Shown here: positions 1 to 44,072 of the stretch, in pieces
How positions within the stretch are numbered: position 1 is the first letter of the stretch
How the letters are laid out: each line of letters begins with the position of its first letter
Assembly: GCA_963989245.1 (NCBI GenBank)
Contig: OZ022348.1
Location: 31,313,446-31,377,445 of the forward strand
Reading direction: 5' to 3'
Source: Nansenia antarctica
Lineage: Eukaryota > Chordata > Actinopteri > Argentiniformes > Microstomatidae
Length of the DNA stretch: 64,000 nt
The notes under the pieces: model-generated
What the model saw: only the letters and a program-made list of their open reading frames with translations
The model's database searches: none
What the model was told of the DNA's origin: nothing
Translations under genes and position numbers: made by a program

Positions 1-462
1 CAGAGCTGTCTATATGGGACGTGACAGTGTGAAGAAAAAAAAGTGAGGGATGTCTGAAGATTTCACTCAGGGGAAGTGAACAGTGTGCATGATTCCTGGT
101 CATAAATCATCTCTGGGAGATGCGGGGAGCTGCCAAACGCAGAGGTTTCCATGTACCACTGAGATGACGAGTACTCCAAGGACCATTTCTCTGCACAGTG
201 TGGTGCTTGGATGGATGGCAGAGAGTGTACGTGATTCGTCATTGATTTCCACAACATGATACAGATCGTGATGTGTTATGACTGAGTACCTTGCTTTGAG
301 GTTTGGAGGGTTCACTCAAGGAAAAATGGTAACAATCTTTCACAGACGGCACTTCAGTGGGAGTACTGCACCTCCAATGCCCACAGGGTGTGTAGCTTAA
401 TTCAATGATGTATGTTCATATCTCAGATCATCGTCTGTGCTGTATCTATTGGCGGTTTGATT

Positions 463-464
<2 letters not shown>
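1..464. other. Unassigned intergenic sequence at window start
   Basis: No gene, RNA or repeat that I can name. Short overlapping frames on the minus strand do not resemble known proteins. Confidence 0.5.
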
Positions 465-536
<72 letters not shown>

Positions 537-552
537 GTGTGTGTGTGTGTGA
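465..552. repeat. (GT)n microsatellite
   Basis: About 43 GT units with one interrupting C. Confidence 0.95.
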
Positions 553-710
553 TTGAGTGGTGTTCAAGTTGTTCACGGGGAAAAGAAAACAACAAAGATG
601 GATGCTGCCTCAGGAGGAGAGAAGACACTTTAAGACGTGTTGATATTTCATCCTCTGTGATTCGCAACATGGCCCTCATAGAGGGATGGAGCTCCAGCAT
701 TGAATAAGAA

Positions 711-711
<1 letters not shown>

Positions 712-745
<34 letters not shown>

Positions 746-963
746 ACTCCCTCTCTCCCTCTCTCTATCATACAGGTATATACATTTCCCTCTTGTACTC
801 CCTCAGACACGCATTGTCGCGATCTCTCTCTCTCTCTCTCCCTGTCTCTCTCTCTCTCTTCTCTCTCTTCTCTCTCTCTCTCTCTCCCTGTCTCTCTCTC
901 TCTTCTCTCTCTCTCTCTCTCACTGTCTCTCTCTCTCTTCTCTCTCTTCTCTCTCTCTCTCAC
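712..963. repeat. (CT)n-rich pyrimidine tract
   Basis: About 250 bp of CT units with CCCTGT and TCTTC interruptions, one non-repeat gap near 765-820. Confidence 0.95.
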
Positions 964-1957
964 CCTGGCGTTGCTATTTGTATAGCAATTACTTGTAATT
1001 TGTATACATTTGGGTCAGAAGACTGAAAACTCCCATCCTCCTGCTCCTCCTCTGATCAGGGTGAGGGGCTGCTGATCCTTTAGCTGCTGGTGATTATCCT
1101 CTGTTCCCTCTGTTTGGTTTCTCAGCCATTTGGTTTACACAGGAGGGACACTCTCATTTATAACGTCTGTTACCATAACCCCCCCACCCTCCACCTACAT
1201 GATGACTCACTCCCTCCATCCCATCCTTCCCTCCGTCTATGACAGAGCAACTCGACCCCTCCTCCTCCTCCTCCTCCTCCCAGCTCCCTCCAAAACACAA
1301 ATAATCAGTCGTGATGAGCGATACGCCTGTCCTCTGTGGTAATTGTGGATAATCACCGAGCCCAATTTGGACCACTTCACACCCTCCAGTCTACACAAAG
1401 CCCATCCTTAAGATCTTAGCGTGGGACAGCTGGCCGGTTTTGGACCGCGTTCCTGCTCATGGTGTCCCTCCCCAGGTCAGTGCTGGGCCCAGTGTGTAGC
1501 CCACACAGTGGGGGGGGTGGGGTGGGCTGTGCCAAGACTGGGGGTTGTATGTCAGACGACTTCACACTGACTGACAGAGTCCAGTTTCCTCTGGTTTCAC
1601 GGGGCTGTCAGAGAGTCTGCGTCCTGCTGATTCCCATAAAGCTCACCTTGTGCGTGTGGACCGGTGACAGCTGAGGGAGGGAGGGCATGTGGAACGGATT
1701 AATGTGGCGTATAGAGACGACTGAGAGGAGCGAGGGAAGAGTGTGGGATGGAGGACGTGAGGGAGAGAGGGAAGAATGAGAGGGAAATAGTGGTAGTCAT
1801 TCATCATCACTATCTAGAGAAACAGTGAAAGAATGGGCAACGAAGGAAGAGTGTTGTGTTGTGCCAGTATTTGGAAAGAAGAGAGAGTGATTCAGAGACA
1901 CAGGATTTGGAGGGAAGGAAGAGGGAGAAAGAGAGGAGGAAGAGTGTGGTCGAACGT

Positions 1958-1958
<1 letters not shown>
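964..1958. other. Intergenic, nothing recognised
   Basis: Mixed sequence with a CCTCCT run near 1258-1280. No supported feature. Confidence 0.5.
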
Positions 1959-2031
<73 letters not shown>

Positions 2032-2053
2032 TGCGTGCGTGTGTGTGTGCGTG
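1959..2053. repeat. (GT)n microsatellite
   Basis: About 45 GT units. A (GACA)n array follows at 2166-2203. Confidence 0.95.
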
Positions 2054-2165
2054 TGCCAGTGCCATTGGCGCATTTATGCAAAACAGTTACTGTCCTCAGT
2101 AATGTCCATCGAAACTAACCTTAAAAGCTTCCTCATTTCAACCATCATGGTTATCAGCGAAATAC

Positions 2166-2204
<39 letters not shown>

Positions 2205-2304
2205 GCTTCCTGGACAACTAATGACGGGCGCATGCCTGTCTTCCCAAACACCATAAGTCACTGAACCACTTCAGTAGAATGATGCGATTCCTGCGTTTTT
2301 TATG

Positions 2305-2494
2305 ATATGTGACGGCAGCTGGTGAAAGCAGGAAAGTCGGCAACCAATTAAAATGTTCCGACTTTTATCCTGAAAAATGTAAACACATTTCAACGTCGTT
2401 GAAAATCAATGACACACTCGCTAGTCAGAATAAAAGCCAGACATTTTGATTGGTTGCCGACTTTTTCCCGCTTTCACCAGCTGCTGTCACATAT
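2305..2494. mobile_element. MITE with about 50-bp inverted ends
   Basis: Ends ATATGTGACGGCAGCTGGTG and CACCAGCTGCTGTCACATAT. About 190 bp, no ORF. A rearranged relative lies at 12333-12640. Confidence 0.85.
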
Positions 2495-2686
2495 TAAGGA
2501 CACGAGACCCACGAGACGCACGGAGACAGGAACATTCTGCCCGATTTGAGACATTTGGAAAAGTTTAGTGCAGAACTCGATTGCTTGTTGTTATTAGCCA
2601 GGAGACAACAGCCCTGTTGATAGTAATGGGGGTCGAGTGTTAAGTGCCATATTTGTAGACGTGTGCTGAGCATGACATACACACCT

Positions 2687-2687
<1 letters not shown>

Positions 2688-2742
<55 letters not shown>

Positions 2743-2805
2743 TGTGTAGGCTTTTTGGAAATGTTAATGGTTTTACAAAACATTTATGCTCTCTCTCTCT
2801 CATTG

Positions 2806-2865
<60 letters not shown>

Positions 2866-2869
2866 ACAC
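2688..2869. repeat. Opposed (GT)n and (CA)n arrays
   Basis: (GT)n at 2688-2747 and (CA)n at 2807-2869 are separated by about 60 bp and are complementary when folded, forming a roughly 55-60 bp potential hairpin stem. Confidence 0.93.
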
Positions 2870-3287
2870 GGTAAGTTTGCTGCTCAATATTTGGATGTGT
2901 TAGCACCCTCAAAAAGCTGATCCGTGAAACATTTCATCTTATATTTTCACATCTTCTATCCCTCTCTATGCACATCACTCTCCCTGTAAAGCTGTGCATA
3001 CAATACTGTAGCTCTGAGAACTGGCCCCTCACTCTCCATGGGGAATTCTGGGTTTGCTTTGGTCATCTGTGCTGAGAGAAAGTGTACTTTGTGTGCGATC
3101 CATTAAAGTCATCAGCCTACAGTTTATACTCCATCCCCTCACCTCAATCATTTTCTCATTTATAGGCTTTTGATAGATGTGTTGTATACTGGATAATTCA
3201 ACCCTTAGAGTTTGTATGTCATACTGTCACATCCTATTAGAGCAATACGTTGATGCATCAGCTGTGGTCTTGGTGTGTATGAACCAG

Positions 3288-3443
3288 GGGAGGCTGGTGG
3301 AGGTAGACATTGGAGGGCGGGCTCATTGTAGTGCATGGAATGGAATGAGGAATGGTATCAAACACACCATTCCCTATTATTCCATTCCATGCATTACAAT
3401 GAGCCCGTCCTCCAATGTCTACCTCCACCAGCCTGCCCTGGTA
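3288..3443. mobile_element. Fold-back MITE, salmonid-like
   Basis: About 156 bp, arms of about 65-70 bp: CAGGGGAGGCTGGTGGAGGT at the left and its inverse ACCTCCACCAGCCTGCCCTG at the right, both enclosing a GGGCTCATTGTA/TACAATGAGCCC segment. I recall close relatives in salmonid genomes. Confidence 0.8.
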
Positions 3444-3745
3444 TAAACCCAGCCCTGACAGAACAACCAAGCACTGGGTACTCTGGATGATGACTGATAC
3501 TATTTGCATGTCTTGGCTTTGATTGTTAACAGTTCTGGTCACCTCTAGGTGATGATCCAAACTCTCAGCTCCACTAGATGGCACTGATGAATCCTCATTA
3601 CAAAATGACCACCCTGACTTAGAGTGTTATTACAAAAAGCCAGAGTTTGAGCCACAGTTGAAAATGATATATTGCATACTGTACACATCACCACAGCTTA
3701 GCCTCTAAAGATTTAAGTGGGATCCCAGAGATTAAAGCAGTGATA

Positions 3746-3784
<39 letters not shown>

Positions 3785-3785
3785 A

Positions 3786-4050
3786 AATGGTAAAATGGTA
3801 AATGGACTGCACTTATGGAGTGCCTTATTCCAAAGCGCTTTAAAATGGCCTCTCATTCGCCTATTCACACACACACTCACACACCAATGGCGGAAAGCTA
3901 CCATGCAAGGCGCCGGCCCCGCTCGTTGGGAGCAATTTGGGGTTCAGTGTCTTGCCCAAGGACACCTCGGCACATAGCCAGCCTGGGATCGAACCGTCGA
4001 CCTTGCGATCATTAGACGCCGGCTCTACCTCCTGAGCCACAGCCGCCCCA
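3786..4050 (-). mobile_element. tRNA-derived SINE inside a (TTG)n array
   Basis: A full-length copy of the family at 37322-37548, in reverse orientation. It is flanked by (TTG)n on both sides (3747-3784 and 4053-4108), so it inserted into, or was accompanied by growth of, one trinucleotide array. Confidence 0.88.
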
Positions 4051-4058
4051 TGTTGTGG

Positions 4059-4108
<50 letters not shown>

Positions 4109-4548
4109 AGTGTGAAGTCTGAATTATTTCCTATTATTATCAGCACCATACAATCAATGAAATTTGGTTGTGTCATTACCACTATATTATGAGGACTTAA
4201 ATTCAGAATGACATCATAGATGATACTCAACAGACCTGACCTGGGGGTCATCTGACTAAATACTTCCCTCCTGACTGCAGACTATTGTACTTGGCACGAT
4301 ATCCTCTATAAATACCTACATCCTGACGTGTAAAGGCTGTATATTGTATGCTATATGCTTTGTCTGCTCTTTTGACCCTTGCTATATGCATATGTGTATT
4401 TTAAGTGTCCAGGAAGAGCAGTTTCTTCTTGTGGTCTGTGTGTGTTGTGTGTGTGTTGTGTGTGTGTGTGTGTTGCTCGCTGGCGTCTCTGCTGCTTTGT
4501 GTTTTAGGGAACCCTCTGGCCCTTAGTTCCCTTGGTAGTTTAGGGAAA

Positions 4549-4579
4549 ACACACACATGCACACACACAGACACGCACG

Positions 4580-4615
<36 letters not shown>

Positions 4616-4698
4616 CATGCACGCACACACGCAAACACACACGCATGTGCACACAAGCATATGCACACACACACACCCACACACACACACACACACCC
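4549..4698. repeat. Compound (CA)n tract
   Basis: 150 bp of CA with CACG and CATG interruptions. An opposed (GT)n run lies at 4437-4474. Confidence 0.9.
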
Positions 4699-5114
4699 CT
4701 GACGGGCCTCCAGGGTTATAGCGGCAGCCAAGGCCATAATCAACCCTGTGGTTGGCTGGTGAGGGTGACCCCTGGCTGTCTGGGACTGGCAAACCTACAG
4801 TCACCCACTCTGTGGGATCTGTGTTGGGTCTCCTTCTCCACAGCGCTAGACCACTGCTGTTGAATAAACAGTCCAGAACTGAGATGAGGTGGCCACAGTC
4901 CCTGTCTCTGGCTAGTGTAAAGCTAAATCTGCTTCGACACAACAAATTACTATAACTAGGAGTTCAGTCAGATACTAATTGGTGGAGCCTGTGACCATGA
5001 GGGAGAGGGAAGGAAGCGGTCGAGGTGTAGCGTGCTATGAAATACTAAATAGGCTACCATGAATAAGCAAAAAAGGACAAATGGACACACATTATCATGA
5101 ATGATGTGTACAAA

Positions 5115-5458
5115 CACTGGCGGACTCAGGGGGGGGGCAGGGGGGGCGACCACCCCTCCTGGTGCCCCCACGGTTGAAAAACAACCCGCTTAAGTGCCCT
5201 TTTGAGTGGCGAAAATGAGAGGATGTGCCCTATTGGTGCCCCTCCAATGGTGTTAACTTGACCATGTGCCCCCACCGTTGAAAAACGTTGCACTAAAGTG
5301 CCCTTTTGAGTGGCAAAATTAGAGGATGTGCCCTATTGGCTGCCCTTCCAATGGTCTAAACATGACCATGTTGGCCACTGATGGGGTCTGATGTTGTGCA
5401 GTAGGTGCCCTTTTTTTCTTTTTGCCCCTGCCCTTCAAACAGTCTGAGTCCGCCACTG
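5115..5458. mobile_element. hAT-like MITE copy 1
   Basis: 344 bp, ends CACTGGCGGACTC and GAGTCCGCCACTG. An 8-bp target duplication TGTACAAA is present on both sides (5107-5114 and 5459-5466), the length typical of hAT transposons. No ORF. Internal tandem duplication as in copy 2. Confidence 0.88.
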
Positions 5459-5466
5459 TGTACAAA

Positions 5467-6728
5467 CAATCCAAAACCCCATCAATCAATCAATACATCC
5501 TGGGCTCTTTCGTTTAAAGAAAATACTTTATTGTTGTTGCTCAACAACGAGTACGTGGTGAAGCAGCAGGTCTTTATCGACATCATTTTGAACCATAATC
5601 GGGAGAATGAACTCACTGAGGACGCCAAGTGGCGAACCAGTAAGAAGCAATAACATATTTCTCTCTTCCACGATTGTCCACCAGGTGTCGCTACATCCCC
5701 ACGTACTGCACGTCGGTGTAAATCTCAACCCCAGTACAGACAAGCACAGTACAATTTCAGATGATTTATTTTACAGTGCCTAGTCCTCAAAGGCATTGCA
5801 GCAACACCAGCAGGTATTACATACAACATGTTAACACCAACAGAGCAGTGGCACCCCAGAGCGCCCACAATGTGTGGTAAAACCATTTCCTCTGATAACT
5901 GACGGTAAAGGTGTTAGTTAGTGCTTGAGGAGGCTCCCTATAATTTCTGGAAGAAAGTAGAAAGGAGTGATTCCTACGTGCCCCGAGGCAGACATATCCC
6001 TCAACAGTCGGAATTCCACTCAATTATGGAGGATGTGAAAACGTTAGAAATCGGAGATGGCCTGGAAGTGTAAGTGGTATATATGGAGCAACAACCAAAC
6101 AGATCGCTCCTCACCTCGGTACGGCGTACTGTGGAATGTGGAGGGGATCAGCAGTCAAAAGGCCCTTTGATGTCGAGGCTTTCCTCCACTCCTGTGACAA
6201 ACACATTAACCATGGGAGGACTGCGCTCACACATTTTCATCAACACACACACACACACACACACAAACATGCTCTCTTGAACACGCGCATGCACACACAC
6301 ACACACACACCCTGTTCTTAACTGGTGGGATAAACTTTAATGGCCTGAATAATACTGTATACCTCCATGTTAGGCATCACTTAAATCCAAAGAGTAGGAT
6401 ACACTCTTGCCCTGGGCACCCTGTTACTATACTGTAATGTCTCCTGGTGGGGCTCATTGTATGAGAGCAATCTTAAGGAGTTTATGTGAGGAAACAGGAG
6501 CTTCAATATCACTAAGCTGCTTCATTACGGGCTCAGGGGCTCTCCAACATTGCAATTAGACATGCTCTTCCCTGTTCTGCTTCCTTATGTGTCTTCTGTC
6601 GGACTTGTAGAGCAAGTCTGCACTGCTGTGCCACAGTCATTTCCAACTCATTTCCAAACAAGAGGGCTCAGTAGAACCAATGACTCGCAAGAAAGAAAGA
6701 GAAAAAGTCTGTTTATGAAAAGCAACTG
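5467..6728. other. Intergenic downstream of CRPPA
   Basis: Contains (CA)n at 6243-6310. A frame at 5405-5653 (plus) ends in plausible protein-like sequence but matches nothing I know. Confidence 0.4.
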
Positions 6729-6734
6729 TTTAAT
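6729..6734 (-). terminator. Candidate poly(A) signal for CRPPA
   Basis: On the minus strand this reads ATTAAA, about 420 nt beyond the CRPPA stop codon. It is the nearest reasonable signal I noted; no transcript evidence supports it. Confidence 0.3.
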
Positions 6735-7152
6735 AGCACCCCCACCCCCAACAGTAAGGTATACAATCACACACATACCATGTCGAATGCTCCCCATACA
6801 CATGCAATGTGCACAGTGCATTTCAGTTATACTGCACATTTATCCAGTGACAAAGACTGTACAGTCAAACACAACAGTTTGAAAGCTAGTAGAGATAGCA
6901 GTTCACACACACACATAATAATAACAACCCTCCATACACACTTCATGAATAGCGCTGAACTAACACTCCATCTCATTACACGTCTTCCTATTATAGTTAT
7001 TACCAGACAGAGTATAGAGTGTCAGGGGTACGGCAGGCCACGGTGGGTGGGTGGGTCATGGATGGTGTTTTTCCACATCGTCCACACCCCCCCCTGGACC
7101 TGCCCTTCAATGAGTCTGTGCACGTCCCTGGAGTGAGTGGGCTCCTAGTGGT

Positions 7153-39740
<32,588 letters not shown>

Positions 39741-39941
39741 ACTTACAAGGCACTTCGTTCATTTGAAGTGCAAACAACGCTGCTACGAAAACATGCCATT
39801 CGCTATGCACGTGCAGTCTGCATTAAGTCCGTGTTTGGGCGGAGTCGCGCGTGGCAGCGAGTTGCATGTCGCCATAGACACTAGTTCCACATGTCGCTCG
39901 CGCGCTGTCAAGGATGCTACGCGCGTCACCGAATGATGTAT

Positions 39942-40321
39942 ACAGGTGCAACTCAACAAATTAGAATATCGTGCAAAAGTTCATTTATTTCAGTAATTCA
40001 ACTTAAAGGGTTACACTTAGATATTATATACTCATTACATGCAAAGCGAGATACTTAAAGCCTTTATTTGTTATAAATTTGATGATTATGGCTTACAGCT
40101 TATGAAAACCCCAAATTAAATATCTCAGAAATGTTTAATATTACATGAAATCAATAAGAAAATGATTTTAAATACAGAAATGTCAGCCCTCTGAAAAGTA
40201 TAATCATGCATATGTACAATGCAATGGAGTCTATATAATATCTAAGTGTAACCCTTTAAGTTGAATTACTGAAATGAATGGACTTTTGCACGATATTCTA
40301 ATTTTTTGAGTTGCACCTGTA
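39942..40321. mobile_element. MITE with about 90-bp inverted ends, upstream of CRPPA
   Basis: About 380 bp, ends ACAGGTGCAACTCAA and its inverse. The terminal inverted repeats extend roughly 90 bp (to GGGTTACACTTAGATATTATATA) with few mismatches. TA-rich flanks (TAT/ATA) suggest a TA target. It starts about 200 bp upstream of the CRPPA ATG, between it and SOSTDC1. No coding capacity. Confidence 0.85.
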
Positions 40322-41217
40322 TAATGTTACCCCGTGGATCTCACTGTGCCAAGATCTCATTCCCACCTATCACACCTTCGTACTGTAGGCTATATAGATA
40401 TTTGTTTTTCTACAATGTAGCCTATGGTTTATTATGCTGTGATGATTTATTTGCACCGCTTGTTTCCAATGCACTAGTCAAGTACAGATGTGCTTGCCTA
40501 TTGGGATGGAGAGAAGGTAGGTATGGATTTACAGTTGAAGGATTGAAGGCTCTTCACAGCTTCAGAGCTCTGTTTTGTAATAGGCCTAGTACATACAGTT
40601 GGGACTGTGTTGGTGGTCGACATAAACTGCCACTTAGGAAACATGTTAGAACAAAACATAATGGCTTGTAACCTATTTTTTATGTCAAGTGCCCCTGGGT
40701 ACAGGTATTTACATCAATGAAACAAGAACTTTAATGTGACCCCCCCCAGGACATACAATTATGTGTGTGTTAATACATTGAATGAATGCATTTTGAGGCG
40801 TTGACTTGTTTTTGATGTTGATAGTGGTGCTGTAAATTGTATGCTACTTTGAAAAGGCAAATAAGGACCACCATAAAGTCAAATTAAACAGATATAGTGA
40901 TGAGGTAATGGCATTAACATTTATTATTTTCAATGACAACATGGACAGGAGCAATGACATAGCTTTTCAAGAAAGTGGGCTCTTTCAATGAAATCATGCT
41001 TATAATTAGAAGTACTTTTGACATACAAAACAGTATAACACATTAACCACAGTACAATATATATATATATATATATATTTATATTACATCATATACATCA
41101 TAAGGAAAACTTTTATACATATGTTATCATACTTCAAAAGACATGATATAATATGATACTATAGGCCTACTGTATGTACATATTTACACTCTATGCTGTG
41201 GTGCTGTTTGAGAAGAG
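40322..41217. other. Intergenic interval CRPPA-SOSTDC1
   Basis: AT-rich, with a short (AT)n at 41059-41079. Part of it may be SOSTDC1 3' UTR if the distal poly(A) signal at 40925-40920 is used. No gene seen. Confidence 0.5.
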
Positions 41218-41223
41218 TTTATT
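41218..41223 (-). terminator. Candidate poly(A) signal of SOSTDC1
   Basis: AATAAA on the minus strand, about 315 nt past the stop codon. A second AATAAA at 40925-40920 would give a 3' UTR of about 620 nt. The sequence alone does not show which is used. Confidence 0.35.
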
Positions 41224-41535
41224 ACACAACATTGGCTGTAAAATCTAGTTTACATATATTGAATGAAGAAGATGTTTACACACTATATTTACATACATCT
41301 TGAATAATGTGGATTATCTTGAAGTTCTACCAGCCATGTCCCCATTCTGGTTCACACCATCTTAGCCACATGAGCTAACAAATGAACAAGCTTACAAATG
41401 ACTCGATGATGCACTGGGCTCTCAGCCTTCAGCGAGGCGGTGTCCACAAGTCCCTCAGTCAGTGGTCCTCACAAGCCAAAACACAGTGAGAGTTAATCCA
41501 AGACCACACTTTGTCGCATCCTTCTCTAGGGGTCT

Positions 41536-43383
41536 CTAGGGGTCTGTCTCGTGCACGTTCTCATTCAGCCTGCTCTTCCCCAGCCTCCTCTTAGTCTTGC
41601 TCTTGCTCTTGGCCTTGTGTCTGTGGAGAAGCTGGGGCTGGGAGAGAGCGGGCTCTTCCAACTTGTTGCCCGACTCGTTGTGCTGCCTGGAGTACCTCTT
41701 GCACTTGCACGACGTGACCACAGTGATTTTGTACGTTCTCGTGCTGCCGTCCTGGCACTGCAGCTGAATACGCTGGGTGCGCGTCTTGTCGTTGACGCAG
41801 CGCCAGTCCTGGTTGTTCCTCTGGCTCCAGAACTTTCTACCATAGCCGCCGCCGATCCAGTTGGGGAGCATCTGAGCCGGGAGGCACTCGCCAGCGCACA
41901 CCAGCTCCTTTATGGGATTGATGCTGGTGCACTGGCCATCAGAGATGTACTTGGTTGACCTCAGTTCTCGGCACCCCACTTGACTTCGCACTGTGGGAGA
42001 GAGGCACAGGCATGATGAGAACCTGAGTTAATCCAGACACTTCTTTTATTTTTTTTACATTTTTTACATTTAAAAAAAAGAGAATTCGACCTCTGTCAAG
42101 TTTGTTTTTCTTTTTTTCTGTCTTCTATTGCAGGTTGCAGAAAAGGTTATTAGATACAAAAACAAACATATCTGTCCTAATTATTTTGGGGGTTTTGGTA
42201 GCCTACCTATTGCTTGCTTGCTTGTAGAGGAAATAGTGCATTTCCTTTGCATGAAAGGAAAGGCTTTGGTGTTCTGAGCCATGTCAATAGAGCGGGATTC
42301 ATAGTAGGATTATCCCTGCACAACTGGTAAGACTGTCAGCATTGTTCTACCCCAGGCTACAACTCCCTCCTCTACACTGTGAAACCCAAGCCCAGACCCA
42401 TTCATACAACGCCATACACCTCAGTGACAATGCGCCCCCTTCTCTATGACAGAGTTTGATGAATGAAGAGAGGAGAGGTTCTCTTTTCTCTCCTTCATGC
42501 TCGGGGTACTGAGAGAGCTCAAGTCAAACAGAGCCACAATCTCAGACTTCCTGTGTATAGGAGCACACCTCCATTCACTAGCACTGACACTCGATCACTC
42601 CCCAAACGCTGCCTGTCCTGCCTGCCACTGAGCGACTCTCATCTCCACCGCCCAGCATGGACGTCTGCCAGGAGAGTGTGGCGTTGCAGGTCGTTGGGCC
42701 AAGCACTGCTTCATCATGGCACTCTCACTGTGCATTTGATACGGCCTCTGGAGAGTGTCACAACTTAGTGAACGGGAGCAGCCAACTGATATCACTGTGC
42801 ATCCTATTACATATTGTCATAGACATAGTAATGTGATATTTGATTATTTTAAATATGTTTCATTCAATAACTGAGATAAAATAGTTTATTTAAAAAAGAG
42901 TAATACCGTTATAAATCAATGTTGCAATACTTTGTCGTTTGAAGAAATTATTATTTATTTTGTTTACTTTATTCATGCCAGTTATCATATTCAAAAATAC
43001 CATGTATTAAAATGTATTTTCGTTGTGGATCTCAGCATCCTAATTGTAGTTTATCTCTATTCTGTAATGAAATAATATATACAAATTGTGCTCAATAAAA
43101 AATAAAAAAAAGGATCCAAAAACCGACGTGATCAATCAAATACTTCAATATTTAATTCTTCACAATACTCACCGGTTCCTCTATCAGTCGCAGTGTTACC
43201 CGCACCTCTCCCGCCGTTCCGTGCGCGGTTTAAAGAGCCGTTGCTCGGGACGTCCTGCACCGGGGTGCCCCCCACGTGCGAGTAGAGGATCTCTGTCGCG
43301 TCGTTCTTGAACGCTTGGCAACTCCTCATCAGTACAGAGAACCAGAATAAGAGATGGCACGACTTGCACGCACTCAAGTGCAT
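41536..43383 (-). CDS. sostdc1: SOSTDC1 (ectodin/Wise), secreted cystine-knot Wnt and BMP modulator (complete, 2 coding exons)
   Basis: This is a secreted antagonist that binds LRP5/6 and BMPs outside the cell, in the DAN/sclerostin family. Exons are 43383-43173 (211 nt) and 41990-41536 (455 nt), joined in frame across a 1.2 kb intron to give 221 residues. The N-terminus is a hydrophobic signal peptide (LLFWFSVLM, residues 11-19) followed by QAFKND, where cleavage is likely. An N-glycosylation site (NGS) is at 48-50. The cystine knot has eight cysteines at 77, 91, 102, 106, 135, 149, 165 and 167. The loop NWIG (114-117) fits the N-X-I motif by which sclerostin-type proteins bind LRP propellers. 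The C-terminus is very basic (runs such as KSKSKTKRR) and probably binds heparan sulphate; it is somewhat longer than the roughly 206-residue human protein. A TATA box lies about 110 bp upstream of the ATG. Confidence 0.96.
41991..43172 (-). other. SOSTDC1 intron 1
   Basis: The single coding-region intron, 1.18 kb, AT-rich towards exon 1. No repeat recognised. Confidence 0.6.
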
Positions 43384-43489
43384 GTCTGCTTCTGGGGGTG
43401 TGGAGGGAACAAGCGGATCCCGTGTCAGGTCAATTGACGCTGTGCCTCTGAAGTCTGCAACGGAGATAGTGCGTTACCTTTCCCGTGCG

Positions 43490-43497
43490 CTTTTATA
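43490..43497 (-). promoter_or_regulatory. TATA box of SOSTDC1
   Basis: The minus strand reads TATAAAAG in a GC-rich context, 107-114 bp upstream of the SOSTDC1 ATG. This predicts initiation near 43460 and a 5' UTR of about 75 nt. Spacing and sequence are canonical; the start site itself is inferred. Confidence 0.7.
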
Positions 43498-43694
43498 CTC
43501 CAACCCGCGACTTGTTTTGGCAACCGCTCAGGTGCACATCTTGGAGAGCCTCCGAATCCAGCGTGGGCGTATCTGCGTGGGCAACCACGCCCACTCTCCT
43601 CAACTCAGGCTAAAGAGGCACTGCCTCTTCGCAACATCTGGAATGACCTCGCATCTCTCCAAGACTCCAACTGATGAAATTGGGTACTATTGAT

Positions 43695-44033
43695 CACTGG
43701 CGGACTCAGGGGGGGGGGGGCGACCATGGTTGAAAATAGTCTGTCTTAAGTGCCCTTTTGAGTGGCAAAAATGCCCTTTTGAGTGGCGAAAATGAGAGGA
43801 CGTGCCCTATTGGTGCCCCTCCAATGGTCTAAACTTGACCATGTGCCCCCACAGTTGAAAACCGTCCCACTAAAGTGCCCTTTTGAGTGGCAAAATTAGA
43901 GGATGTGCCCTATTGGCTGCCCTTCCAATGGTCTAAACTTGACCATGTGCACTGATGGGGGTACCATGTTGTGCAGTAGATGCCCTTTTTTTCTTTTCGC
44001 CCCTGCCCTTCAAACAGCCTGAGTCCGCCACTG
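43695..44033. mobile_element. hAT-like MITE copy 2, upstream of SOSTDC1
   Basis: 339 bp starting CACTGGCGGACTCAGG and ending CCTGAGTCCGCCACTG, homologous end to end with 5115-5458. Internally it holds a duplicated segment (GTGCCCTTTTGAGTGGC occurs three times). It is flanked not by an 8-bp duplication but by a much longer direct repeat (43648-43694 and 44034-44072). It lies about 200 bp upstream of the SOSTDC1 TATA box. Confidence 0.85.
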
Positions 44034-44072
44034 CTCGCATCTCTCCAACTGATGAAATTAGGTACTATTGAT

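Noticed and set aside
676..1026. Arg/Glu-rich and Ser/Leu-rich frames
   Set aside because: Products of the (CT)n tract on opposite strands; likewise at 39236-39645 apart from the true CRPPA exon 1.
5405..5653. Plus-strand frame ending in NEYVVKQQVFIDIILNHNRENE-type sequence
   Set aside because: It looks protein-like over about 35 codons but matches nothing I recognise, overlaps a MITE at its start, and has no neighbouring exons.
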